From the NCBI GenBank assembly GCA_017958545.1, contig JAGDCM010000116.1, forward strand, positions 1 to 36,098: a stretch of DNA of 36,098 bases. The letters run 5' to 3'. A model generated the notes under the pieces. The model was not told the DNA's origin. It ran no database searches and saw nothing but the letters and a program-made list of their open reading frames with translations. Shown one piece after another: positions 25,873-34,570 of the stretch. How positions within the stretch are numbered: the stretch's first letter is position 1; each line of letters starts with the position of its first letter. Both the position numbers and the translations under genes were made by a program. This DNA comes from Bacteroidaceae bacterium. Lineage in GTDB: Bacteria; Bacteroidota; Bacteroidia; Bacteroidales; Bacteroidaceae.

Positions 25873-27392
25873 TAGTCACTTATCAGGCACTTGCCCGTCA
25901 TTTCCTCCGGTTGCTCCAGACCCATGATGTGCAGGATGCTGGGTGCCACGTCGGCCAGCACTCCGGCTTCCACCTTGGCCTGCTTGTTTTCGGTCACGTA
26001 GATGAAGGGCACAGGGTTGAGCGAGTGTGCCGTGTTGGGCGTACCGTCGGGGTTCAGCGCGTTGTCGGCGTTTCCGTGGTCGGCGATGATTATTGTCTCG
26101 TAGCCGACAGCCTTCGCAGCCTCCACCACTTCGCTCACGCACTTGTCCACAGCCGCCACGGCCTTCTCTATTGCCTCATACACTCCCGTGTGGCCCACCA
26201 TGTCACCGTTGGCGAAGTTCACCACGATGAAATCGTACTTGTCTTCCTTTATGGCAGCCACCAGTTTGTCCTTCACCTCGAAGGCCGACATCTCGGGCTT
26301 GAGGTCGTAGGTCTGCACTTTGGGTGAAGCCACCAGCACGCGCTCCTCGCCGTCGTATGGAGCCTCGCGACCGCCGTTGAAGAAGAATGTCACGTGTGCA
26401 TACTTCTCCGTCTCGGCTGTGTGAAGCTGTGTCAGTCCCTTCTGCGAGAGATATTCGCCCAGCGTGTTCTCCACGTTCTCCTTGGGGAAGAGGATGTGCA
26501 CGCCCTTGAACGATGCGTCGTAGGGTGTCATGCAGTAGTACTGCAGACCGGGTATTGTCTTCATGCCCTGCTCCGGCATATCCTGCTGTGTGAGTGCTAT
26601 TGTGATTTCCTTGGCGCGGTCGTTGCGGTAGTTGAAGAATATCACCACGTCGCCCTCCTTGATGGTGCCGTCCACGGTGGCATTGTGTATGGGTTTGATG
26701 AATTCGTCCGTCACGCCCTCGTCATAGCTCTCCTGCATTGCCTGCACCATGTCGGTGGCCTGCTTTCCCTCGCCGTTCACGATGAGGTCGTAACCCACCT
26801 TCACGCGCTCCCACCTCTTGTCGCGGTCCATGGCGTAGAATCGGCCCACGATGCTTGCTATGGCTGCGTTGCCGACCTTCTTGCATTCATCTGTCACCTG
26901 CTGTATGAAACCCTTGCCGGACTGCGGGTCTGTGTCGCGGCCGTCCATATAGCAGTGCACGAAGGTGTTCTTCACGCCGTATTCCTTACCTATCTCGATG
27001 AGTTTGAACAGGTGGTCGAGCGACGAGTGCACACCGCCGTTTGATGTCAGACCCATCAGGTGTACGCTCTTGCCCTGCTCCTTGGCGTATGTGTATGCAG
27101 AGATTATCTCCTTGTTTTTGAGGATGCTTCCGTCCTTGCATGCGCGGTTGATTTTCACGAGGTCCTGATACACGATGCGTCCTGCGCCGATGTTGAGGTG
27201 TCCCACTTCGGAGTTGCCCATCTGTCCGTCGGGCAGTCCCACGTTCTCACCGCATGCCAGCAGATAGCTGTTGGGGTAGTTTTCTGCCAGATAGTCCATG
27301 TAGGGTGTCGGTGTGTTGTAGATCACGTCGCCCTTACCCTTGTTACCGATTCCCCATCCGTCGAGGATCATCAAAAGTGCTTTCTTTGCCAT
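25872..27392 (-). CDS. gpmI: 2,3-bisphosphoglycerate-independent phosphoglycerate mutase
   Basis: This 506-residue metalloenzyme interconverts 3- and 2-phosphoglycerate in glycolysis. Metal ligand D11 lies in LILDGWG, the catalytic Ser61 is in [27 protein letters not shown] is near 123-135, and the metal motif ADHGNADN is near 443-450. The ATG 27392 ([14 protein letters not shown]) gives the normal N-terminus. The frame stays open to 27599, but that stretch contains the promoter and is not coding. It is the first gene of gpmI-ung-DUF3109-secreted protein. Confidence 0.96.
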   Translation of the reverse strand: MAKKALLMILDGWGIGNKGKGDVIYNTPTPYMDYLAENYPNSYLLACGENVGLPDGQMGNSEVGHLNIGAGRIVYQDLVKINRACKDGSILKNKEIISAYTYAKEQGKSVHLMGLTSNGGVHSSLDHLFKLIEIGKEYGVKNTFVHCYMDGRDTDPQSGKGFIQQVTDECKKVGNAAIASIVGRFYAMDRDKRWERVKVGYDLIVNGEGKQATDMVQAMQESYDEGVTDEFIKPIHNATVDGTIKEGDVVIFFNYRNDRAKEITIALTQQDMPEQGMKTIPGLQYYCMTPYDASFKGVHILFPKENVENTLGEYLSQKGLTQLHTAETEKYAHVTFFFNGGREAPYDGEERVLVASPKVQTYDLKPEMSAFEVKDKLVAAIKEDKYDFIVVNFANGDMVGHTGVYEAIEKAVAAVDKCVSEVVEAAKAVGYETIIIADHGNADNALNPDGTPNTAHSLNPVPFIYVTENKQAKVEAGVLADVAPSILHIMGLEQPEEMTGKCLISD

Positions 27393-27445
27393 ATCTTTAT
27401 AAATTTTCTGTTTGTTTTTCGTGCATATCATGCCCCCAATAAATG

Positions 27446-27477
27446 CAAAGGTACAACTTTTTTTCTCCGTTTCCAAA
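27446..27477 (-). promoter_or_regulatory. -33/-7 promoter of the gpmI operon
   Basis: On the minus strand TTTG (27474-27477) and TACCTTTG (27446-27453) are 20 bp apart, an almost ideal Bacteroidetes sigma-ABfr promoter. It lies 54 bp before the gpmI ATG, in an AT-rich leader. Confidence 0.8.
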
Positions 27478-27727
27478 TTTTTGGCGGATTTTTTTGTTTT
27501 GTAAAAGTACACCTTTACAGTATATATATGCAGTTGCAAGTAGACGATTTTACAAATTAACAAATTGATACAATCTGTAAACCGTAATTGGTAAACCAAA
27601 CTTTTATCTTTTGTCTTTTGTGTTCTTTAAGTCATATTGGTTGCAATGGCAAAATAAAGAGAAAGAGAGTGTCAACTTTTGTTTAACGGAAATGTTTGTC
27701 TGCGCATCTGAGGGCACGACGCCATCG
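27478..27727. other. AT-rich intergenic region, no gene recognised
   Basis: This stretch between the gpmI promoter and the esterase remnant is AT-rich and has no convincing ORF, tRNA or terminator. The esterase-like coding pattern stops at 27728, and the other minus-strand frames past that point do not restore the missing C-terminal part of the family. Confidence 0.5.
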
Positions 27728-28147
27728 TCAGTTGGCCGACGCATCGTGCTTCAGGAAATCCAGCGACTGACTGCGCAGATAACCGCTGATGTCGTAGACC
27801 ATGAAGAACCTTTCAGGATGGTGCACTCCATACACCGTGGCCGCTCCGCCTCCCATCGAGAAACCCGCAATGGCACGCCCCGCCTTGTCGATACGAACGC
27901 GGTAGGTCTTCTCCACGTAGGGAATCAGTTCCTGGAAGAAATACTCCTCGTATCGCCAGTCGAGCGCACCGTCCTCACCTTCCGTGGCATTGAAATACAT
28001 CATATTCTGCTGATTGCCCTCCGGACACACGATGACCATATCGCCCACAGCACCGCAACGGACGAGGCTGTCGGCAAGTTGCGAGACATGGTGGTAGCGC
28101 TCGTAATCCGTGTGAGCCCCACCACCGCCGTGCATTAGATAGAGCAC
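27728..28147 (-). pseudogene. Truncated alpha/beta-hydrolase (esterase D / feruloyl-esterase-like) remnant
   Basis: The 139-codon frame starts almost at the oxyanion-hole strand (VLYLMHGGGG) and holds the nucleophile elbow GFSMGGGAA, so it resembles the centre of a Bacteroidetes esterase of the XynZ/feruloyl type. About 35 residues after the elbow it stops, so the Asp and His of the triad, normally ~100 residues further on, are missing. No signal peptide or beta-sandwich precedes it: the frame extends only to a stop at 28205-28207, and a GTG at 28147 is the only nearby start. It overlaps the previous gene by 13 bp in another frame. Most likely it is a decayed fragment. Confidence 0.6.
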
Positions 28148-29142
28148 GGCATCTTCAGGGAAAGGAATCTGCCGGAGTCGCCCTCGCCGGCTGACGCACT
28201 GCGGCTAGCCTGTGCATCGCTGACGATAGCGTACACCGCACAGCGTATCTCGTCGACCGTGCCGAAGAGAAGATAGTATTCGTAGTCCACGATACTGTTC
28301 TTGCGCATGAGCAGTTTGCGAACCGGAGCGATATAAGACGTGGCATGGTCCTTGGCCTCTCCGCTGCGTGAAGGACGGTGACGGCCCGCCATGAAATGCT
28401 CGGCTTCGGGACTGTAGACACCTATCCCCCATCCGTCATCACCGATGAAGGCCATCCACTTTTCCGCTACATCGCGGTAGGTGCCCCAGCGGTAGCCCTT
28501 CTCACCGTAGGTCAGTTGCTCCACAGCGATGCTGTCGGCGGGTGCGGCTGTGAACGGATGCTCGCCGCGATAAGCGTAGAGATGGTTCAGGGACGAGATG
28601 GGATAGACGGCAGGTATCTCCTGATCGTTGAGGGTGCTGTCGCCGTAGATATTATCCGTGCGATGGCAGGTGAGGCGGCAGTGTACATGCACCATATTGT
28701 CCTTCAAGGTGGTCCACTGCTCCATCTCGGCCTCAGCAGGGCGATTGTCCATATCCCACAGCATGGGTATGCACTTCACGTAGGTGGACTGCCCGTCGCA
28801 ACGGCTCTCCAGTATCTTGGCGCGGTTGCGCTTGTAGTCGCCCGCCTGTATGGGGTTCCAGCACCACGGCGACCACGAAGGGCTCTGCCCCTCGGACTGA
28901 CGGTTCACCAGCTGTCCGGCATAGTAGGACTGCTGTATGTATCTGCCCTCGTCGCTTATGTTGATGTAGTTGCGCTTGCGCCCGTCGCGACCGATAAAAC
29001 AGATGCCGCCGCCGCGTGTGAGATCCTGCCGCAGCGTGATGCGTCCGTTGCTCACCTCAAGATAGTCGCTCTTCTTTCCCTGCATGTCCACAGACAGCTG
29101 AAAGAGGAGCAGTAATGCCAGAAAAAGAGTCTTTCTCATCAT
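28135..29142 (-). CDS. Secreted protein of unknown function
   Basis: This 335-residue protein has an N-terminal signal peptide (MMRKTLFLALLLLFQLSV). The body is rich in Tyr, Trp and Gly and looks like beta-sandwich or carbohydrate-associated material: RYIQQSYYAGQLV near 68-80, SWSPWCWNPIQAGDY near 90-104, then WGTYRDVAEKWMAFIGDDGWGIGVYSP. I do not recognise the family. The last ~30 residues (SRSASAGEGDSGRF...) are low-quality and run over the esterase remnant, so the natural C-terminus may have been altered by the same event. It has its own promoter that overlaps the asnB terminator. Confidence 0.65.
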   Translation of the reverse strand: MMRKTLFLALLLLFQLSVDMQGKKSDYLEVSNGRITLRQDLTRGGGICFIGRDGRKRNYINISDEGRYIQQSYYAGQLVNRQSEGQSPSWSPWCWNPIQAGDYKRNRAKILESRCDGQSTYVKCIPMLWDMDNRPAEAEMEQWTTLKDNMVHVHCRLTCHRTDNIYGDSTLNDQEIPAVYPISSLNHLYAYRGEHPFTAAPADSIAVEQLTYGEKGYRWGTYRDVAEKWMAFIGDDGWGIGVYSPEAEHFMAGRHRPSRSGEAKDHATSYIAPVRKLLMRKNSIVDYEYYLLFGTVDEIRCAVYAIVSDAQASRSASAGEGDSGRFLSLKMPCSI

Positions 29143-29162
29143 CGTTTCATGTTTTCACGATG

Positions 29163-29195
29163 CAAAGATAAGGAAAAATTCCAAAGCACAGCAAA
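29163..29195 (-). promoter_or_regulatory. -33/-7 promoter of the unknown secreted-protein gene
   Basis: On the minus strand TTTG (29192-29195) and TATCTTTG (29163-29170) are 21 bp apart. The start codon at 29142 is 20 bp downstream of the -7 box. The -33 box lies in the loop of the inverted repeat that follows asnB. Confidence 0.7.
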
Positions 29196-29210
29196 TGCAC
29201 TTTGGAATTT
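29174..29210 (-). terminator. Hairpin with T-run after asnB
   Basis: On the minus strand AAATTCCAAAG (29210-29200) and CTTTGGAATTT (29186-29176) form an 11-bp perfect inverted repeat around a 13-nt loop, and the last arm continues as ATTTTTCC. It lies 45 bp after the asnB stop. It is AT-rich and thus a modest terminator; it could also be an operator, since it encloses the next gene's -33 box. Confidence 0.6.
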
Positions 29211-29254
29211 ATGTATTTTTAGGACATGTGGCGCGTGTTTTTTCACACCATACG

Positions 29255-30919
29255 TCAATATGCCTGCTCATGCACGCCCTTGACGGCTCTGCCGCTGGGG
29301 TCATTCATATTCTTGAAGGCCGCATCCCATTCGAGGGCGATGGCTGTGGAACATGCCACAGAAGCCTCCTGGTTCACACTGCGGGCAGCGGAGTCGCTGG
29401 GGAAGTGCTCTGCGAAGATGCTGCGGTAGAAATACTCCTCCTTGTTGAGCGGCGGGTTGACGGGGAAACGCTCTGCGGCGTGTGCCATCTGTTCGTCGGT
29501 AACGGCTTCGGATGTTATCTTCTTCAGAGTGTCTATCCACGAATAACCCACACCGTCGCTGAACTGCTCCTTCTGTCTCCATGCAATCTCATCGGGCAGC
29601 ATGTCGGCAAAGGCCTCGCGCACAATCTTCTTCTCAATGGTTGAGCCGGGACACATCTTCACACTTGGATTCGTGCGCATAGCCACATCAAGGAACTCCT
29701 TGTCGAGGAATGGAACACGGCCCTCCACACCCCATGCCGAAAGACTCTTGTTGGCACGTAGGCAGTCGTAATAGTGGAGCTTGGAGAGTTTGCGCACGGT
29801 CTCGTCGTGGAAGTCCTTGGCCGTCGGGGCTTTGTGGAAATAGAGATATCCGCCGAATATCTCGTCTGCACCCTCGCCGGAGAGCACCATCTTGATACCC
29901 ATCGATTTGATGACGCGGGCCAGCAGATACATAGGCGTGGATGCCCGGACGGTGGTCACATCGTATGTCTCGATGAAGTATATCACGTCGCGTATGGCAT
30001 CAAGTCCCTCCTGTATGGTATAGTTGATTTCATGGTGGACAGTGCCGATATGCTCAGCCACGAGCCGTGCCTTTGTCAGGTCGGGAGCCCCCTTCAAACC
30101 TACTGCGAAGGAGTGCAGGCGGGGCCAGTAGGCACGGGTCTGCGAACCATCCTCAATACGCATTTGGGAGAATTTCTCTGCGATGGCGGAGATGACAGAT
30201 GAATCCAAGCCGCCGGAGAGCAGCACACCGTAGGGCACGTCGCTCATCAGCTGGCGCTTCACAGCATCCTCCAGAGCGTCGTGGATGGCGTCCACCGATG
30301 CCGGATTATCCTTCACGGCATCGTATTCGAACCAGTCGCGACGGTAATAGCGCTTAATACCGGGTTCCTTGCTCCAGTAGTAGTGTCCGGGCAGGAAGGG
30401 TTCATAGCTCTCGCACTGACCCTCCAGCGCCTTCAGTTCGGAGGCCACATAGACGGTGCCGTCGCTGTCGTAACCGATATATAAAGGAATAACACCGATG
30501 GGGTCGCGGGCAATGAGAAATTCGTCCTTCTCGTCGTCATAAAGCGCGAAGGCAAAGATACCGCTGAGGTCTTCGAGGAAGTTGATACCCTTCTCGCGAT
30601 AGAGGGCGAGAATCACCTCGCAGTCGCTGCCCGTCTGGAACTCGTACTGCCCGGCGAAGCGGCGGCGTATCTCCTGATGATTGTATATCTCGCCGTTGAC
30701 GGCCAGCACCTGTTTGCGGTCGGGCGAGAACAGGGGTTGCCCGCCGCTCTCGGGGTCGACGATAGAGAGTCGTTCGTGGGCGAGGATAGCACTGCCGCCG
30801 CAGTATATTCCACTCCAGTCGGGACCGCGATGACGTATCTTCTGACTCATGCACAGCGCTTTCCGACGCAGTTCCGGCGTCTGCTGCTTCACATTAAAAA
30901 TACCTACTATTCCACACAT
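29255..30919 (-). CDS. asnB: Asparagine synthase (glutamine-hydrolysing)
   Basis: This 554-residue enzyme makes asparagine from aspartate, ATP and glutamine-derived ammonia. The class II glutaminase domain begins with the nucleophile C2 (MCGIVGIF) and holds the substrate Arg in AHERLSIVD and N75-G76 in AVNGEIYN. The synthetase domain has the ATP PP-loop SGGLDSSVISAI near 235-246 and SGEGADEIFGGYLYF. Length equals that of E. coli AsnB. It lies 38 bp behind the PurF-like gene and ends before a hairpin terminator. Confidence 0.96.
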   Translation of the reverse strand: MCGIVGIFNVKQQTPELRRKALCMSQKIRHRGPDWSGIYCGGSAILAHERLSIVDPESGGQPLFSPDRKQVLAVNGEIYNHQEIRRRFAGQYEFQTGSDCEVILALYREKGINFLEDLSGIFAFALYDDEKDEFLIARDPIGVIPLYIGYDSDGTVYVASELKALEGQCESYEPFLPGHYYWSKEPGIKRYYRRDWFEYDAVKDNPASVDAIHDALEDAVKRQLMSDVPYGVLLSGGLDSSVISAIAEKFSQMRIEDGSQTRAYWPRLHSFAVGLKGAPDLTKARLVAEHIGTVHHEINYTIQEGLDAIRDVIYFIETYDVTTVRASTPMYLLARVIKSMGIKMVLSGEGADEIFGGYLYFHKAPTAKDFHDETVRKLSKLHYYDCLRANKSLSAWGVEGRVPFLDKEFLDVAMRTNPSVKMCPGSTIEKKIVREAFADMLPDEIAWRQKEQFSDGVGYSWIDTLKKITSEAVTDEQMAHAAERFPVNPPLNKEEYFYRSIFAEHFPSDSAARSVNQEASVACSTAIALEWDAAFKNMNDPSGRAVKGVHEQAY

Positions 30920-30926
30920 AATATTC

Positions 30927-30954
30927 AGTTCAAAGTTAAAAGTTCAAAGTTAAA
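30927..30954. repeat. Tandem 14-bp repeat in the PurF-like/asnB gap
   Basis: AGTTCAAAGTTAAA occurs twice head-to-tail (30927-30940 and 30941-30954), followed by AGTTTA. It fills most of the 38-bp gap. Such AAAGTT-type short repeats look like slippage-prone spacer DNA; no function is claimed. Confidence 0.7.
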
Positions 30955-30957
30955 AGT

Positions 30958-32718
30958 TTATTGTTGGGACTGCATATTGCGATTCTCCACATATTTTACA
31001 AAGGCCTGGTTCACGAGACGGTTGCCGCCGGGTGTGGGATACTGACCCGTGAAGTACCAGTCGCCGTGATGGTCGGGACATGCGGCATGAAGACCTTCTA
31101 TCGTCTGAAAGACAAATTCCACGGGAGCCTGCATACCGGCAGGGCGCAGCATCTCCGCCATCTTGCGGTTGATGTCGTCCACGGTGAACGGTTCGTAGAG
31201 AGCACAGACGCAGTTTCTCTGCTCCGCCTTCGGTTTACTGAGCTCCGCATGGCATGCTTCGTAGACATTGTGGAGCAACTGCCACATACCGCGCTCCTCA
31301 ATGAGGGCGATGGTGGCACGGAAGGCGCAGAACTCCTCCAGACGGGGCATATCGATGCCGTAGTAGTCGGGATAGCGTATCTGCGGCGAACTGCTGACCA
31401 TCACAATCTTCTTGGGATGCAGGCGGTCGAGTATCTTGAGGATGCTCTCCTTGAGGGTGGTGCCGCGCACTATGCTGTCGTCGATGATGACAAGGTTGTC
31501 CACATAGGGTCGCAGCGAACCATAAGTGATATCGTAGACGTGCGAGGCAAGGTCGTTGCGCGAACCGGCCTCCGTGATGAACGTGCGCAGTTTGATGTCC
31601 TTCCACGCCACCTTCTCGCTGCGCACATAGAATCCCTGACTACGCAAACCCTCCATCATACCGTAGAACGCCACTTCTGCCGTGTTGGGGATGAAGGAGA
31701 AGACGGTATGGTCGGTGTCGCCTCCGATGGCACTCAGGATGGGAGCTGTGAGCTGCTGTCCCAGTTGCTTGCGCTCGTGGTAAATGTCGCTGTCGTTGCC
31801 TCGGCTGAAATAGATACGCTCGAACGAACAGCGCGACTGCTGTTTAGCCTCCAGGATGGTCTCCAGAGAAGAGGTGCCGTCTTTGTGGATAATCAGCGCC
31901 TGACCGGCAGGCAGTTCCTCGACGGCTTCACTGGTGAGGTCGAAAGTGGTCTGCAGGACGGCACGCTCGCTGGCTACGGCAATCACCTCGTCGTCCCTGT
32001 AGAAGAATGCGGGACGTATGCCCCAGGGGTCGCGCATTGCGAACATCTCGCCCGAACCCGTCATGCCGCACATCACATAGCCGCCGTCGTAGTCGGCCAT
32101 CGTGGTGCGCAGCACATTGGCCATCTGCACGTGGTCCTCAATGTGGCGCGTGATGTCGGTATTCTCCAGCCCCTGCGCTTTGGCTTCCACAAAGCAACGC
32201 TCCACCTCGCGGTCCAGCCGGTGCCCCATCCACTCCAGCGTAATATACGAGTCGCTGTAGATGCGCGGCGACTGTCCCTGCTGTATTATCTTTTCGAAGA
32301 TTTCATCGATATTCGTCATGTTGAAGTTGCCGCACAGGCAGAGGTTCTTCGCCCTCCAGTTGTTGCGGCGCAGGAAGGGATGCACGTACTGCAGCCCGCT
32401 CTTTCCCGTGGTGGAGTAGCGCAGATGTCCCATATAAAGCTGGGCATCGGTCCACTCATGCGTCACGTGGTCGAATATCTCCGTGATGGCATCCTTGCCC
32501 AGAGCTTTTTCGCGGAACATATATTCCGTGCCGACGGGAGCATCCATATTCACGCAGGCAATACCGGCACCCTCCTGACCGCGGTTGTGCTGCTTCTCCA
32601 TCATGAGATAGAGCTTGCTGAGGCCGTAGGACTGTGTGCCGTATTTCTCCCGGTAGTATTTTTGCGGTTTCAGAAGCCTCACCAGAGCCACGCCGCATTC
32701 ATGCTTCAGCTGTTCCAT
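30958..32718 (-). CDS. Long PurF-like amidophosphoribosyltransferase
   Basis: This 586-residue protein has a class II glutaminase domain with nucleophile C8 after a 7-residue propeptide-like MEQLKHE, HNRGQEGAGI at 44-53 and R100 in GHLRYSTTG. A phosphoribosyltransferase domain follows with the PRPP loop IIDDSIVRGTT at 411-421. Family members transfer glutamine amide nitrogen to PRPP, the first step of purine synthesis. It is ~80 residues longer than E. coli PurF, and the oxyanion Asn-Gly pair appears as C129-G130 (LCGNFN). It may be a paralogue specific to Bacteroidetes. Its start overlaps the pyrG end by 20 bp. Confidence 0.85.
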   Translation of the reverse strand: MEQLKHECGVALVRLLKPQKYYREKYGTQSYGLSKLYLMMEKQHNRGQEGAGIACVNMDAPVGTEYMFREKALGKDAITEIFDHVTHEWTDAQLYMGHLRYSTTGKSGLQYVHPFLRRNNWRAKNLCLCGNFNMTNIDEIFEKIIQQGQSPRIYSDSYITLEWMGHRLDREVERCFVEAKAQGLENTDITRHIEDHVQMANVLRTTMADYDGGYVMCGMTGSGEMFAMRDPWGIRPAFFYRDDEVIAVASERAVLQTTFDLTSEAVEELPAGQALIIHKDGTSSLETILEAKQQSRCSFERIYFSRGNDSDIYHERKQLGQQLTAPILSAIGGDTDHTVFSFIPNTAEVAFYGMMEGLRSQGFYVRSEKVAWKDIKLRTFITEAGSRNDLASHVYDITYGSLRPYVDNLVIIDDSIVRGTTLKESILKILDRLHPKKIVMVSSSPQIRYPDYYGIDMPRLEEFCAFRATIALIEERGMWQLLHNVYEACHAELSKPKAEQRNCVCALYEPFTVDDINRKMAEMLRPAGMQAPVEFVFQTIEGLHAACPDHHGDWYFTGQYPTPGGNRLVNQAFVKYVENRNMQSQQ

Positions 32719-34312
32719 TTACACATGTTTTTATGAAATCCATGAAAAGCGGGTGCGGACGCAGCACTGTGGATGAATACTCCGGGTGGAACTGCGTGCC
32801 GATATACCACTTCAGGGCAGGTATCTCGACTATTTCCACGAGGTCGGCGGCAGGATTTATGCCGACACATTTCATACCCTTTGTCTCGTACTCTTCCTTA
32901 TATTTATTATTGAACTCATAGCGATGGCGGTGACGCTCCTTGATAACCGTCTCCCCTCCGTAGAGTTCGAAGGTGCGACTGCCAGGCACGAGTTCGCACT
33001 CGTAGGCTCCCAGACGCATCGTACCGCCCATCTCCGTGATACTCTTCTGCTCCTCCATCATATCGATGACGTTGTGCGGTGTGTCGGGATTCATCTCGGC
33101 ACTGTTGGCATCCTTGTAACCCAACACGTTGCGGGCAAACTCTATCACCATCATCTGCATTCCCAGACAGATGCCGAAGGTCGGTATGTCGTGGGTGCGG
33201 GTATATTCCGTGGCGATGATTTTGCCCTCAATGCCGCGCTGTCCGAAACCCGGACAGATGACCACACCCGTCACGCCGCTGAGTTTCTCTGCAACATTCT
33301 CCTCCGCTATCTCCTCGCTGTTTACAAAATGTATCTTCGTCTTCACGTCGTTGTATATGCCGGCCAGATTGAGACTCTCGCGAATTGACTTGTAAGCATC
33401 CTGAAGGTCGTACTTGCCCACCAGTGCGATGTGTACCTCGCGAGCGGCGTCGCGCTGCTTCTGGAGGAAATTGTTCCAGGGCTTCATCGTGGGCGTCTCA
33501 CCCACGGGAATACCTATCTTGCGCAGTATTGCAGCATCGAGTCCCTGTCGCTGCATACGTACGGGCACCTCGTAGATGCTGGGCACATCCTCGCTCTGCA
33601 CCACACATTCCAAGTCGACGTTGCAGAACGAAGCCACCTTCAGACGCATCGAATCGTCCAGATGACGCTCCGTACGCAGCACCAGGATGTCTGGCTGAAT
33701 ACCCATTCCCTGCAGTTCCTTCACGGAGTGCTGGGTGGGTTTCGTCTTCAGTTCGTCGGCAGCCTTCAGGTACGGCACGTAGGTCAGGTGCACGCAGACG
33801 GCATCGCGGCCCAGTTGCCAGCGCAGTTGTCGGATGGCTTCCATGAACGGAGCACTCTCGATGTCACCGATAGTGCCGCCAACTTCCGTTATCACGAAAT
33901 CCAAATCCTCGCCATGCTCGTCTTCACGAAGCATCCTGCGCTTTATCTCGTCCGTGATGTGCGGCACCACCTGGATGGTCTTGCCCAAATAGTCGCCGTG
34001 ACGCTCGCGGTCGATGACGGTTTTGTAGATGCGACCCGTTGTGATGGAGTTGTGGCGCGTGGTGTGAATACCCGTGAACCGCTCGTAGTGACCCAGGTCG
34101 AGGTCGGTCTCCATACCGTCCTCTGTGACGTAGCACTCGCCGTGCTCATAGGGATTCAGCGTGCCGGGGTCGATATTGATGTAAGGGTCGAACTTCTGTA
34201 TGGTGACCTTGAACCCACGTGCCTGCAACAATTTGCCGATACTGGCAGAGATGATACCCTTGCCCAGCGATGAGACTACACCGCCCGTGACGAAGATGTA
34301 TTTGGTGTTCAT
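32699..34312 (-). CDS. pyrG: CTP synthase
   Basis: This 537-residue enzyme converts UTP to CTP with glutamine as nitrogen donor. The synthetase domain opens with KYIFVTGGVVSSLGKGIISASIG, and the C-terminal class I glutaminase has C382 in FGICLGMQ (E. coli C379) and a C-terminal HPEYSST with the catalytic His-Glu. The ATG 34312 (MNTKYIFV) is used; the frame is open to 34354, but the promoter lies there. It is the first gene of pyrG, PurF-like, asnB, and overlaps the PurF-like gene by 20 bp. Confidence 0.97.
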   Translation of the reverse strand: MNTKYIFVTGGVVSSLGKGIISASIGKLLQARGFKVTIQKFDPYINIDPGTLNPYEHGECYVTEDGMETDLDLGHYERFTGIHTTRHNSITTGRIYKTVIDRERHGDYLGKTIQVVPHITDEIKRRMLREDEHGEDLDFVITEVGGTIGDIESAPFMEAIRQLRWQLGRDAVCVHLTYVPYLKAADELKTKPTQHSVKELQGMGIQPDILVLRTERHLDDSMRLKVASFCNVDLECVVQSEDVPSIYEVPVRMQRQGLDAAILRKIGIPVGETPTMKPWNNFLQKQRDAAREVHIALVGKYDLQDAYKSIRESLNLAGIYNDVKTKIHFVNSEEIAEENVAEKLSGVTGVVICPGFGQRGIEGKIIATEYTRTHDIPTFGICLGMQMMVIEFARNVLGYKDANSAEMNPDTPHNVIDMMEEQKSITEMGGTMRLGAYECELVPGSRTFELYGGETVIKERHRHRYEFNNKYKEEYETKGMKCVGINPAADLVEIVEIPALKWYIGTQFHPEYSSTVLRPHPLFMDFIKTCVNGTAEA

Positions 34313-34351
34313 CTTTTTATCTCGAATTGTCATTTTGTTCAAAATTTGCCG

Positions 34352-34383
34352 CAAAGGTATGACATTTTGTTCGATTATGCAAA
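34352..34383 (-). promoter_or_regulatory. -33/-7 promoter of the pyrG operon
   Basis: On the minus strand TTTG (34380-34383) and TACCTTTG (34352-34359) are 20 bp apart, matching the Bacteroidetes consensus. The pyrG ATG is 40 bp downstream. Confidence 0.8.
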
Positions 34384-34499
34384 ATATTCACAACAAAAAG
34401 TAAACAAAATGCCGCTTTCTTTGATATATTTCATTGCACCGCTCGATTTTATCCTTACATTTTGTCACCAAAAAACACTAATATTCCAAATAAAAGTAG

Positions 34500-34507
34500 T
34501 AACTTTG
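34500..34507 (+). promoter_or_regulatory. -7 promoter element of the DUF4932-like gene
   Basis: TAACTTTG matches TAnnTTTG and lies 63 bp before the ATG at 34571, in the divergent region shared with pyrG. No good -33 box is seen at the right distance. Confidence 0.5.
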
Positions 34508-34570
34508 CGGGCGAAAAACCTATATATTGGCAAAACAAAAACCCTTTTAACAGCCAAATCCTTCGTCACC

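Noticed and set aside
30961-32736. A 591-codon plus-strand open frame covering the whole PurF-like gene
   Set aside because: It is antisense to a gene with clear catalytic motifs, has no recognisable domain and its open state follows from the codon use of the real gene.
34346-34570. Upstream extension of the HEFNH protein
   Set aside because: It would include the promoter region and precede a standard signal peptide at 34571.
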